This document shows positions 27,279-37,000 of a DNA stretch of 64,000 nucleotides, in pieces. The notes under the pieces are model-generated. The model did not search any database, was not told where the DNA came from, and was given only the letters and a program-made list of their open reading frames with translations. Source of the DNA: Cellulophaga sp. HaHaR_3_176 (GTDB lineage Bacteria; Bacteroidota; Bacteroidia; Flavobacteriales; Flavobacteriaceae); the NCBI RefSeq assembly GCF_019021925.1, contig NZ_CP058990.1, positions 62,001 through 126,000 of the forward strand, given 5' to 3'. The translations under genes were made by a program, and so were the position numbers. Every line of letters starts with the position of its first letter. Positions within the stretch are counted from its first letter, which is position 1.

Positions 27279-28163
27279 ATGAAAAAATGTATTCTTTTAA
27301 TTTTTGCTTATTTGTTCGTTTTAGGAACTGGGTATTCTCAAGATTTTCAAGGTAAGGCATATTATCAATCTAAAACATCAGTAGGTGATATGAGTTTTGG
27401 AAGGCGAGATATGTCTGAAGAACAAAAGAAACGTATGATGGAGCGTATGAAAAAAATGTTTGAAAAAACGTTTATTTTAACTTTTGACAAATCAGCAGCT
27501 ATTTATATAGAAGAAGAAAGGTTGGATGCGCCAACAAATGATAATGGTAGGGGGCCGAGATTTGGAGGTGTAACTCCAGGTAAATTATATAAAAACATAA
27601 AAGATCAAAGTTATACAAATGGGTCAGAAATGTTTGGTAAGTTTTTTTTAATTAAAGATGATTTACAAAAGCTTGATTGGAAGATGGGTTCAGAAACAAA
27701 GAAGATAGGAAACTATACTTGTTATAAAGCAACGGCAATGAAGGCTGTTGATTCTACTGATTTTGCAGCATTAAGAAGAAAAAGAGAAAAAGATAGAAAG
27801 AAAGAGGAGGGAAATAAGGAAGGGGAAGAAGGAACTAATTTATTATCAGTTGCTGAAGAACCTAAAGAAATGGAAATAACGGCATGGTTTACACCTGAAA
27901 TCCCTGTAAGTCAAGGCCCCTCTGATTATTGGGGTTTACCAGGTCTAATTTTAGAAGTAAATGCAGGTGATACAGCTATTTTATGTACTAAAATTGTATT
28001 GAATGCAGAAGAGAAAGAAGAAATTAAAGCACCAACAAAAGGAAAAGAAGTAAATCAAGCAGAGTATAATAAAATAATGCTTGAAAAAATGGAAGAAATG
28101 TCTGAGCGTTTTAGAGGAGGTAATAGAGGTTCAGGTGGTGGCCAAGGTAGATCTCGAAACTAA
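27279..28163 (+). CDS. GLPGLI-family secreted protein
   Basis: The 294-residue protein has a signal peptide ending GYSQ and the family-naming motif in DYWGLPGLILEVN near residue 215. The preceding strands include YTCYKATAMKAVD and ITAWFTPEIPVSQGP. Two low-complexity charged insertions stand out: an EEQKKRMMERMKKMFEK helix near residue 45 and an RKREKDRKKEEGNKEGEEG stretch near 170. The C-terminus is Gly/Arg-rich. Family function is unknown; these genes are usually next to a barrel-type receptor, as here (six bases apart). Confidence 0.92.
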   Translation: MKKCILLIFAYLFVLGTGYSQDFQGKAYYQSKTSVGDMSFGRRDMSEEQKKRMMERMKKMFEKTFILTFDKSAAIYIEEERLDAPTNDNGRGPRFGGVTPGKLYKNIKDQSYTNGSEMFGKFFLIKDDLQKLDWKMGSETKKIGNYTCYKATAMKAVDSTDFAALRRKREKDRKKEEGNKEGEEGTNLLSVAEEPKEMEITAWFTPEIPVSQGPSDYWGLPGLILEVNAGDTAILCTKIVLNAEEKEEIKAPTKGKEVNQAEYNKIMLEKMEEMSERFRGGNRGSGGGQGRSRN

Positions 28164-28169
28164 TTTATT

Positions 28170-30857
28170 ATGAAAATATACAAATCATTTTTTCTAATAT
28201 TATTGTTTTTAAGTATTACTGCGGTAGGTTATACTCAGAATATAACTATAACAGGTGTTGTAAAAGATAGCTTAGGGGTTGCGTTAGAAATGGCAAATGT
28301 TGTTGCCGTAAACCAAGAGAGTAAATCGCTTGATGCTTTTGGAATTACAGACCCAAATGGTCGATATAAACTAAATGTCAAAATCAATACAGCGTATAGT
28401 TTAAAATTTAGTTACATAGGTTTTCAGCCTAAAGAGCTTTTAATAAATGTTAATGAAACAGACTTACAACGTGATATAATTCTTGCTGAGCAAGCAGAAA
28501 ACCTCGATGAGGTTGAGGTTGTTTATGAGATGCCTGTTGTTGTAAAAGGAGATACAATTGTATATAATACAGACTCTTTTGTGACAGGAACTGAAAAAAA
28601 ATTAGAAGATGTATTAAGTAAGCTGCCAGGAGTAGAGATAAATGATGATGGAGAAATTGAAGTAGAAGGAAAGACGGTTACAAAAGTGATGGTTAATGGA
28701 AAGGATTTTTTTGATGGAGATTCTAAGCTGGCAGCAAAAAATATTCCAGCAAACGCACTCGATAAAATAGAGGTGCTTCGAAATTATAGTGAAGTATCGC
28801 AATTAAAGGGCGTTACTAATAATCAAGATAATGTAGCATTAAACATTAAATTAAAATCAGGAAAAGAGAAGTTTTGGTTTGGAGAAATTACGGCAGGTTT
28901 GGGCTTAGATAATCGTTACTTGGCACACCCTAAATTATTTTTCTATAGTCCTAAATACAGTATCAACATACTAACAGATCTTAATAATATTGGCGAATTA
29001 CCTTTTACTTCTAGAGATTATCGCAATTTTACAGGTGGTTTTAGAAGTAGAACAGGAAATACTGGAACTAATTTTAGTGTTGGTGATGGAGGTTTAGGTT
29101 TATCGCAGTTGCAAAATAATCGTGCAAAAGAAATTGAAACACGATTCGGAGCTGTTAATTTTAGTTATGCTCCGACTGAAAGTTTAGATTTAAGTGGTTT
29201 TGCAATTTACTCGTATGCTAATACCGATTTACAAACTGTTGCAACGCGTACTTATATCAGTAGTAATCAACAAGAAATAACAACTACAGGAACCGAGCAA
29301 ACATCTAATTTAGGCTTGTTTAAGCTGAGCGGGGCATACGCACCTAATGCAAATCTGCAAGTAGAATATGATGTGCTTGCTAAATTTTCAGATGAAAATG
29401 AAGATGTAGGTATTTTATCAGTTGCAGATGTTACAGATCAAATATTCGAAAATAAAAAGCAAACACCATCTAGTATTAATCAAAACGCAAATGTGTATTA
29501 TACGGTTGATGAAAAAAATATTTTAGCTTTTGAAGCTCAATATTTAATTCAAAACGAAGACCCATTTTATAATGCAATTAGAGAAATTCAGCCATTTGAA
29601 AGTATCCTTCCTTTAGATGAAAATCAATCTAATTTTAATATCAATCAAGATCGAAAAATAAAAACAAATAAATTTGACTTTAAAGCAGATTACTATTTTA
29701 TCACAGGCGCAAAAAGTAATATTAATTTTACATTAGGTACTACTCAAAGTAGTCAGCAATTCAATTCTAATATATTTCAAATTTTAGATGGTAATTCTGA
29801 ATTAGATTTTACAAATGATGATTTGGTTAACGATGTGGAATTTAATTTTTCTGATGTTTTCCTAGGTTTTCATTATAAATTAGTGGCAGGTAAATTCACT
29901 TTTAACCCAGGTTTTAAGGTTCATAATTATAAGGCGAAAAACACACAGTTAGGAACATCAGTTACTGATGATTTGTTTAATATCGTTCCAGATCTTTTTG
30001 TCAATCTTCAATTAAAGCAGTCAGAAAGTATTCGTTTTAATTATAGTGTAAACCGTCAATTTTCAGATATAGATAAATTTGCAAATGCTTATATTTTTAG
30101 TAACTATAACTCAATGTATCAAGGTAATCGCGATTTAGAAAGTGCTCTGTTTCATAATGTATCGCTTAATTTTTTCAGTTTTAGTATGTTTAATATGCAA
30201 AATATTTTTGCAAATGTTAGCTATAGTAAAAGAGCAGATGCCTTTAAAAATAACAGTTCGGTTGTTGGTATAAATCAAGTAAGTTCTACTATAAATTCAA
30301 ACTTAGAAGATGAGGTGCTGTCTGGTTCGGCAAATTACCAACGAACATTTGGTAAAATTAAAGCAAGTGCAAGAGGCTCTTTGTCGTACTCTAGCTTAAA
30401 TAATATTATTAATAATAGCCCTGTAAAATCAGAATCATTAACGCAAAGTTATAGAGGCGGTTTAGCAACTAGCTTCAAAAACGCTCCTAATGTAGAATTT
30501 GGATATAACTATAGTGTAAATAATTATGATAACGGAGGTATTGAATCTACTTTTTATACTGAAAGTCCATTTTTAAAGTTTGATGCAGCATTTTTGAAGA
30601 ACTTCATTTTTTTAGCAGATTTTGATTATTATCATTATAAAGATAGAGCCAATACTGTTGATAATGAGTACGGTAATTTAGATTCAAGTTTATCATACCA
30701 AAAGAAAGATAGTAAGTGGGAGTACAGTGTTCAGGTTACAAACTTGTTAAATAATACAGAGCTAAATCAAGATAGTTTTAATGAGTTGTTTTTTAGAACT
30801 TCGTCATACGTAATTCAGCCAAGGTATGTAATGCTAAAAGTCAAATATGATTTATAA
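28170..30857 (+). CDS. Outer-membrane beta-barrel protein with carboxypeptidase-like domain
   Basis: The 895-residue protein has a signal peptide ending GYTQ and a CarboxypepD_reg-like domain (ITITGVVKDSLGVALEMANVV). A TonB plug-like region follows, with LEDVLSKLPGVEINDDGEIEVEGK and VMVNGKDFFDGDSKLAAKNIP, and a long barrel ends in VIQPRYVMLKVKYDL. This is the type of large barrel usually encoded with GLPGLI proteins. It may be a TonB-dependent transporter, but the substrate is unknown and no SusD-like partner is present. Probable operon with the preceding gene. Confidence 0.9.
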   Translation: MKIYKSFFLILLFLSITAVGYTQNITITGVVKDSLGVALEMANVVAVNQESKSLDAFGITDPNGRYKLNVKINTAYSLKFSYIGFQPKELLINVNETDLQRDIILAEQAENLDEVEVVYEMPVVVKGDTIVYNTDSFVTGTEKKLEDVLSKLPGVEINDDGEIEVEGKTVTKVMVNGKDFFDGDSKLAAKNIPANALDKIEVLRNYSEVSQLKGVTNNQDNVALNIKLKSGKEKFWFGEITAGLGLDNRYLAHPKLFFYSPKYSINILTDLNNIGELPFTSRDYRNFTGGFRSRTGNTGTNFSVGDGGLGLSQLQNNRAKEIETRFGAVNFSYAPTESLDLSGFAIYSYANTDLQTVATRTYISSNQQEITTTGTEQTSNLGLFKLSGAYAPNANLQVEYDVLAKFSDENEDVGILSVADVTDQIFENKKQTPSSINQNANVYYTVDEKNILAFEAQYLIQNEDPFYNAIREIQPFESILPLDENQSNFNINQDRKIKTNKFDFKADYYFITGAKSNINFTLGTTQSSQQFNSNIFQILDGNSELDFTNDDLVNDVEFNFSDVFLGFHYKLVAGKFTFNPGFKVHNYKAKNTQLGTSVTDDLFNIVPDLFVNLQLKQSESIRFNYSVNRQFSDIDKFANAYIFSNYNSMYQGNRDLESALFHNVSLNFFSFSMFNMQNIFANVSYSKRADAFKNNSSVVGINQVSSTINSNLEDEVLSGSANYQRTFGKIKASARGSLSYSSLNNIINNSPVKSESLTQSYRGGLATSFKNAPNVEFGYNYSVNNYDNGGIESTFYTESPFLKFDAAFLKNFIFLADFDYYHYKDRANTVDNEYGNLDSSLSYQKKDSKWEYSVQVTNLLNNTELNQDSFNELFFRTSSYVIQPRYVMLKVKYDL

Positions 30858-30903
30858 TTTACAAATTGTTGTTAAACATTTTTTTAAATAGAATCATTTC
30901 TTA

Positions 30904-30911
30904 TACTTTTG
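30904..30911 (+). promoter_or_regulatory. -7 box TACTTTTG upstream of the SAM-II leader
   Basis: Exact TAnnTTTG match. The expected start of transcription, near 30918, immediately precedes the riboswitch aptamer, so the leader RNA would begin with it. Confidence 0.55.
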
Positions 30912-30924
30912 TATCATTAATAAT

Positions 30925-30975
30925 TTGAGGAAGGATTTGACTGATTGCAACCTCGTAAAAAATGCTAAAGCAGTT
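30925..30975 (+). ncRNA. SAM-II riboswitch aptamer upstream of metK
   Basis: The stretch contains the SAM-II core: GGATTTGACTGATTGCA, then the P1 return CCTCG, then TAAAAAATGCTAAAGCAG. This matches the characterised SAM-II layout (AUUUAACCGUAUUGCA followed by GAUAAAUGUAGCUAAA and a G-rich tail). P1 can form from GAGG (30927-30930) and CCTC (30951-30954). The pseudoknot can form from CTG (30941-30943) and CAG (30971-30973), a covarying replacement of the CC/GG pair in the reference RNA. It lies 80 bases before metK and would lower SAM synthetase expression when SAM is plentiful. Confidence 0.82.
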
Positions 30976-30978
30976 GTG

Positions 30979-31035
30979 ACTAATTTTTTAATTAGTTGCT
31001 ATCTTCTTTTTCAGTGTTTTTAGTCAGGTCTTCCT
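30979..31035 (+). promoter_or_regulatory. Putative expression platform of the metK SAM-II riboswitch
   Basis: A hairpin ACTAATT/AATTAGT (30979-30996) followed by U-rich sequence can form after the aptamer. Farther on, AGTCA (31022-31026) and CTTCCT (31030-31035) are complementary to TGACT and AGGAAG inside the aptamer (30938-30942 and 30928-30933). That pairing would break P1 and the ligand core, giving a mutually exclusive fold. This is a structural inference; whether the output is termination or translation is not clear. Confidence 0.45.
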
Positions 31036-31053
31036 AAAAGATAAAACCATATA

Positions 31054-32310
31054 ATGGCTTATTTATTTACATCAGAATCTGTTAGTGAAGGACACCCAGA
31101 TAAAGTAGCAGACCAAATTAGTGATGCACTTTTAGATAATTTTTTAGCTTTTGATCCAGAAAGTAAAGTAGCATGCGAAACATTAGTGACTACAGGTCAG
31201 GTTGTTTTAGCGGGTGAAGTTAAGAGTGATACCTATTTAGACGTTCAGCAAATTGCTAGAGACGTTATCAATAAAATCGGATATACAAAAGGCGAATATC
31301 AATTTAGTGGAGACTCTTGTGGTGTTATTTCTTTAATACATGAGCAATCTAAAGATATTAGCCAAGGTGTAGATCGTGGTTCTAAAGAAGAGCAAGGAGC
31401 TGGTGATCAAGGTATGATGTTTGGTTATGCAACCAAAGAAACAGAGAACTACATGCCTTTGGCTTTAGATATTTCACACAAAATATTACAAGCATTAGCT
31501 GATTTAAGAAGAGAAAATTCAGAAATAAGTTATTTAAGGCCAGATGCAAAAGCACAAGTAACTATTGAGTATGATGATAACAATGTTCCGCAGCGTATTG
31601 ATACGATTGTAGTTTCTACACAGCATGATGCTTTTGATGCTAACGATGAAAAAATGTTAGCTAAGATAAAAACAGATATAATTTCAATTTTAATACCGAG
31701 AGTTAAAGCACAATTACCAGAAGGTATTCAGGTTTTGTTTGATGATGCTATTACGTACCATATAAACCCAACAGGTAAGTTTGTAATTGGTGGCCCTCAT
31801 GGCGATACAGGTTTAACTGGTCGTAAGATTATTGTTGATACTTACGGTGGCAAAGGTGCACATGGTGGTGGAGCATTTAGTGGTAAAGATCCAAGTAAAG
31901 TAGATAGAAGTGCAGCTTACGCAGCCCGACATGCAGCTAAAAATTTAGTGGCAGCTGGTATAGCAGATGAAATATTAGTACAGGTAAGTTATGCAATTGG
32001 CGTAGTAGAACCAACATCTATTTATGTAGATACTTATGGCACTGCAAAAGTAAATTTGAATGATGGTCAGATTGCAAGAAAAGTGGCTGAATTATTTGAT
32101 ATGCGTCCGTTTGCTATAGAAGAACGTTTAAAATTACGTAATCCTATTTATTTAGAAACAGCAGCTTACGGCCATATGGGTAAAGAGCCTATTACAGTAA
32201 CTAAAACTTTCGAATCTCCTTACAACGGTAAAGTAGAAAAAGAAGTTGAGTTGTTTACATGGGAAAAATTAGATACAATTGAGGCTATAAAATCAGCATT
32301 CAACATATAA
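31054..32310 (+). CDS. metK: S-adenosylmethionine synthetase
   Basis: The 418-residue protein has [19 protein letters not shown] (catalytic His14), the [12 protein letters not shown] hexapeptide region, [20 protein letters not shown] and the P-loop-like [16 protein letters not shown]. It makes SAM from methionine and ATP. It is the first gene of the methionine block and the only one here with a SAM-II leader. A terminator follows, so it is its own unit. Confidence 0.98.
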   Translation: MAYLFTSESVSEGHPDKVADQISDALLDNFLAFDPESKVACETLVTTGQVVLAGEVKSDTYLDVQQIARDVINKIGYTKGEYQFSGDSCGVISLIHEQSKDISQGVDRGSKEEQGAGDQGMMFGYATKETENYMPLALDISHKILQALADLRRENSEISYLRPDAKAQVTIEYDDNNVPQRIDTIVVSTQHDAFDANDEKMLAKIKTDIISILIPRVKAQLPEGIQVLFDDAITYHINPTGKFVIGGPHGDTGLTGRKIIVDTYGGKGAHGGGAFSGKDPSKVDRSAAYAARHAAKNLVAAGIADEILVQVSYAIGVVEPTSIYVDTYGTAKVNLNDGQIARKVAELFDMRPFAIEERLKLRNPIYLETAAYGHMGKEPITVTKTFESPYNGKVEKEVELFTWEKLDTIEAIKSAFNI

Positions 32311-32318
32311 ATTATTCA

Positions 32319-32367
32319 AAAAAGTTTCCTCTATTTTTTTGCTAAAAATCAGTAGAGGAAATTTTTT
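32319..32367 (+). terminator. Terminator after metK
   Basis: TTTCCTCTA pairs with TAGAGGAAA, with A residues before and a T run after. The loop is about 20 bases. Confidence 0.75.
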
Positions 32368-32466
32368 AACAATTAGAAGTGAATTTAAAAATATTAGTTA
32401 ATTATTAGGAATTTTAAAAGTTCCATAGTTAATTTGCAGCTTACAAGTTCAAACACGTATTGAATA

Positions 32467-32589
32467 GTTATCAAGAAAGGTGGAGGGAATAGACCCTTTG
32501 AAACCTTAGCAACCCTTTGTTCTCATTTATGAAACAATGAAGGTGCTAAATTCTACCAAATGTGCTACACGGCATTGGCGGCAGATAAC
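32467..32589 (+). ncRNA. SAM-I (S-box) riboswitch upstream of metY
   Basis: P1 is GTTATC (32467-32472) with GATAAC (32584-32589). The canonical core AAGAAAGGTGGAGGGAAT, the GAAACCTTAGCAACC block and AGGTGCTAAATTCTACC are all present in order, as in S-box RNAs. The whole 32311-32727 gap contains the metK terminator, this aptamer and an untranslated tail of about 140 bases. A small hairpin TCAGAC/GTCTGA at 32659-32674 lies in the tail and may belong to the expression platform; no strong terminator is obvious, so translational control is possible. Confidence 0.95.
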
Positions 32590-32727
32590 AAATAAATCAA
32601 TTGCTTTTCTAGAGCATTTGAATATTTCTTCTTAATAACTTTTTGATTTTCACTTAACTCAGACAGTGGTCTGATTAATAAGTTTGACTTTTTATATTAT
32701 TAATTAATTTAGAAAAACAAAAAAATC

Positions 32728-34002
32728 ATGAGTGATCACAAATTAGCAACAAACGCATTACATGCAGGACATGACACAACACAAACTGCAGGTACAAGAG
32801 CAGTTCCAATCTACCAAACATCATCATATGTTTTTAGAGACACGGACCATGCCGCAAAATTATTCTCTTTAGGAGAGTTAGGGTTTATTTACACACGTTT
32901 AAATAACCCAACAAACGAAATTTTACAAAATAGATTAGCTGCTGTTGAGGGTGGTGTAGGTGCGGTAGTTTTTGCATCTGGTACTTCAGCAATAGCTACA
33001 GGTTTGCTAACGCTTTTAAAAGCAGGAGATCATATTGTTGCTTCAAGTAGTTTGTATGGTGGTACTTTTAATTTATTGAATGTTACTTTACCAAGATTAG
33101 GAATTACAACAACCTTTGTTGATGCATCAAACCCCGAAGATTTTGGTAAAGCAGTACAAGATAATACAAGAGCCTTTTTTGTAGAATCTCTTGGAAATCC
33201 AAAATTAGATGTGTTAGATTTAAAAGCGATTTCAAAAGAAGCTAAAGCAGCAGAAGTTCCTTTTATTGTTGATAATACAGTAGCATCACCTGTTTTATTA
33301 AATCCAATTGAGCATGGAGCAAATTTAGTTATTCATTCACTTACAAAATATATTGGTGGTCAAGGAACTTCACTTGGTGGGGCAATAATTGATGCAGGTA
33401 CTTTTGATTGGACAAATGGTAAATTCCCTGAGTTTACAGAACCTTCAGCGGGTTACCATGGTTTAGTATATAGCGAAGCGTTGGGTGCTGCAGCATTTAC
33501 ATTTAAATTGATTTTAGAAGGTTTACGTGATTTTGGTGGTGCTTTAAGTCCATTTAATGCATTTCAAATTATTCAAGGTTTAGAAACTCTGCCTGTTCGT
33601 ATAAAGCAACATAGTGCCAATGCTTTAGAATTAGCGACTTGGTTAGAGAGTAGAGAAGAAGTAGCTTGGGTAAATTATCCAGGTTTAAAAAGTAGTAAAT
33701 ATTACGATTTAGCAAAAGAATACTTGCCAAAAGGTCAAAGTGGTTTAGTTACTTTCGGAATAAAAGGTGGTTTTGAAGCTGCTCAAAAAGTAACAGATGC
33801 AGCCAAAATATTCTCATTGCTAGCTAATATTGGCGATACAAAATCTTTAATTATTCACCCAGCAAGTACAACACATCAACAATTAACAGCTGAACAACAA
33901 GATGCTGCAGGTGTACCACAAGACTTAGTTCGTTTGTCTGTTGGTTTAGAAGATATTGAAGATTTAAAAGCAGATTTGACTCAGGCTTTTGCATCACTTT
34001 AA
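32728..34002 (+). CDS. metY: O-acetylhomoserine sulfhydrylase (MetY type)
   Basis: The 424-residue PLP enzyme of the Cys/Met metabolism family has YTRLNNPTNEILQNRLAAVEGG, the FASGTSAIATGLL cofactor segment, DNTVASPVLLNPIEHGA and the Schiff-base Lys207 in VIHSLTKYIGGQGTSLGG. Length and the long insert around DWTNGKFPEFTEPSAGYHG fit O-acetylhomoserine aminocarboxypropyltransferases. It makes homocysteine from O-acetylhomoserine and sulfide; the sulfide would come from the reduction operon 9 kb downstream. Controlled by the SAM-I riboswitch. Confidence 0.95.
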   Translation: MSDHKLATNALHAGHDTTQTAGTRAVPIYQTSSYVFRDTDHAAKLFSLGELGFIYTRLNNPTNEILQNRLAAVEGGVGAVVFASGTSAIATGLLTLLKAGDHIVASSSLYGGTFNLLNVTLPRLGITTTFVDASNPEDFGKAVQDNTRAFFVESLGNPKLDVLDLKAISKEAKAAEVPFIVDNTVASPVLLNPIEHGANLVIHSLTKYIGGQGTSLGGAIIDAGTFDWTNGKFPEFTEPSAGYHGLVYSEALGAAAFTFKLILEGLRDFGGALSPFNAFQIIQGLETLPVRIKQHSANALELATWLESREEVAWVNYPGLKSSKYYDLAKEYLPKGQSGLVTFGIKGGFEAAQKVTDAAKIFSLLANIGDTKSLIIHPASTTHQQLTAEQQDAAGVPQDLVRLSVGLEDIEDLKADLTQAFASL

Positions 34003-34072
34003 AATATTTTAGTTTATAACTATTAGTGCCTGCTAATTTTTTTAAAGACTTAGTAGGTTTAAATAAAATACT

Positions 34073-37000
34073 ATGTTACATCATTTAAAAATAAATAACT
34101 ATACCAATTACGGCGGTGTATCTCAAGACATTCAATTGTCTTACCAAGTATTTGGGCCAGAGTTGCACACAGCACCAATAGTGTTGGTAAATCATGCACT
34201 TACAGGAAGTTCGGATGTTGCTGGTGAAAACGGTTGGTGGTCTGCATTAATTGGAGATGGAAAATGTATAGATACTCAAAAGTATACGATTCTATCATTT
34301 AATGTACCTGGTAATGGACATGACGGGTTTATTTTGGAAGATTATAAAGATTTTGTAGCTCAAGATATAGCGAAGATTTTTTTATTAGGACTTGAAAAAC
34401 TTAAAATAGAAAAGCTTTTTGCATTAATTGGTGGCTCAATGGGTGGTGGTATAGCTTGGGAAATGGTAGCATTAACACCAAACTTAACCGAGCATTTAAT
34501 ACCTGTAGCATCAGATTGGAAATCTACAGATTGGTTGATCGCTAATTGCCAGATTCAAGAGCAGTTTTTATTAAACTCTAGTCAGCCAGTACATGATGCG
34601 CGTATGCATGCAATGTTATGCTATCGTACACCAGAATCTTTTAAAGAGCGATTTAAGCGTAGTACAAATGAAGAATTACAGGTTTTCAATGTAGAAAGTT
34701 GGTTGACGCATCATGGTACTAAACTGCAAGAGCGTTTTCAGTTATCAGCATATAAACTGATGAATCAATTATTAAAAACAATTGATATTACACGTAATAA
34801 TAAAGATGCTTTTACGGTAATAGAAAAGAGTGCAACCAATATTCATATTATAGGTGTAGACTCCGATTTGTTTTTTACAGCAAAAGAAAACAAAGACACC
34901 TACAAGCAAATAGCACAAGTAAATAGTAATGTTACATACGGTGAAATTAGATCACTACATGGTCATGATGCTTTTTTAATTGAGTTTCAGCAAATGGAAC
35001 AATTGCTAAAAGGAATTTTTGATCAGAATGGAAAAAGTCAGCGTATAAAAATATTAAAATTTGGAGGTAAATCTTTAGCAAATGGTGATGGTCTTAATCG
35101 TGTTTTAGATATCATTACTGCTAAAGTTAAAAAAGGAGAAAATATTGGAGTCGTTCTTTCTGCCAGAGGTAAAGCAACGGATCAATTAGAAAATATACTT
35201 AAAAAAGCATCTAAACGTAAAGATTATTTAAAAGATTTTGAGTCATTTAAAGACTATCAAAATGCAGATTTTAATATTGATTTGTCTAAAGAATTTAAAG
35301 AATTAGAAAAATTATTTGAAGGAGTTTCTCTTTTAGGTGATTATAGTTCGAAAGTTAAAGATCAGGTTTTAGCTTATGGAGAGTTAATTTCAGGAAAAGT
35401 AACGGCTAAATTATTAAATGATAAAGGCATTAAAGCTAGATTTATAGACTCTAGAAACTTAATAAAAACAGATGGTAATTTTGGTGATGCTCAGGTAAAA
35501 GAAGCAATATCTAAAGAAAACGTATTATTAGAAATTTCACGATTAGATACGGATTGTGTGCCAGTCATTACTGGTTTTATAGCCTCAAACGCAGATAATG
35601 AAACAACCACATTAGGTAGGAATGGTAGTAATTATTCAGCAGCATTAATTGCCAATTTTTTAGATGCAGCTGAATTGCAAAACTACACTCACGTTGATGG
35701 TATTTATACTGCTAACCCCGATTATGTTGCAGATGCAAAAAAAATAGCAGAATTATCATACGGAGAAGCAAATGAGCTAGCCAATTTTGGAGCTACGATA
35801 TTACATGCAAAAACAATTATTCCATTAATTGAGAAAAATATCCCGCTTAGAATATTAAACACTTTTAATGATGATAATGAAGGTACTTTAATTAGTGCAA
35901 AAACAAATAAAGAAGGAATTAAATCTTTGTCAGTAATAGAAAACGTTGCCTTGGTAAACTTTGAAGGTCGTGGTTTATTAGGTAAGGTTGGTGTTGATGC
36001 TCGAGTATTTAAAGCACTTAGTATAAATAATATTAGTGTGAATATAATTTCTCAGGGTTCATCAGAAAGAGGTCTTGGTTTTGTAGTTGATGCAGATAAA
36101 GCAGAAAAAGCAAAAGAAGTTTTAATTGAAGAATTTAGTTCAGATTTTGAAACTAAAGATGTGAATATGATTACGGTAACAACCGATGTTTCTGTAATAT
36201 CTATAGTAGGTCAAGATTTAAGTTCATTTCACAAGCCTTTCAATGAATTGATTAAAAATCAAATTAGCCCATTGCTTTTTAACAATACGGTTACAGGTAA
36301 AAACGTGAGTTTAGTTGTTAGGCGTAAAGATTTGTATAAGGCTTTAAATGTCATGCATGGGCAAGTTTTCGGAATTAGTAAAAAAGTAAACATAGCCCTT
36401 TTCGGTCATGGGAATGTTGGTGGCACTCTAATAGATCAGATTTTAAAATCTGCAAAAAATATTGAAGAGCGTAAAGGTATTCAGTTAAATGTTTTTGCAG
36501 TTGCCAATTCTAGAAAAGTGCTACTAAGTAAAAAAGGAATTACAGATAATTGGAAATCAGATTTAGAGGCAAACGGAGAATCTTTTTCTTTAGATACTAT
36601 TTTTGATTTTGCAAAAGAACATCATTTAGAAAATTTAATAGCTGTTGATAATACGGCTAGTAAAACATTTGTGGAATCATATATTCTAATGATTGAAAAT
36701 GGTTTTGATTTGGTGTCGTCTAATAAAATAGCAAACACATTAAGTTTTAATTTTTATCAAAATTTGAGAAATCAATTAGATAAAAGTCAGAAGCAATATT
36801 TGTACGAAACCAATGTAGGCGCAGGATTACCTTTAATAGATACTATTAAATTGTTGCATTTGTCAGGTGAGAACATTACAAGAATTAAAGGTGTTTTTTC
36901 TGGTTCATTAAGTTATATATTCAATACATTTTCAGAAGTAGATAGGCCTTTTTCATCTATTTTAAAAGAAGCAATAAGCCAAGGATATACAGAGCCTGAC

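Noticed and set aside
34003..34072. Threonine/isoleucine/methionine leader peptide before the MetX-AK-HSD fusion
   Set aside because: No short ORF rich in Thr, Ile or Met codons is present. CCTGCTAA/TTAGTAGG can pair weakly, but there is no attenuator structure.
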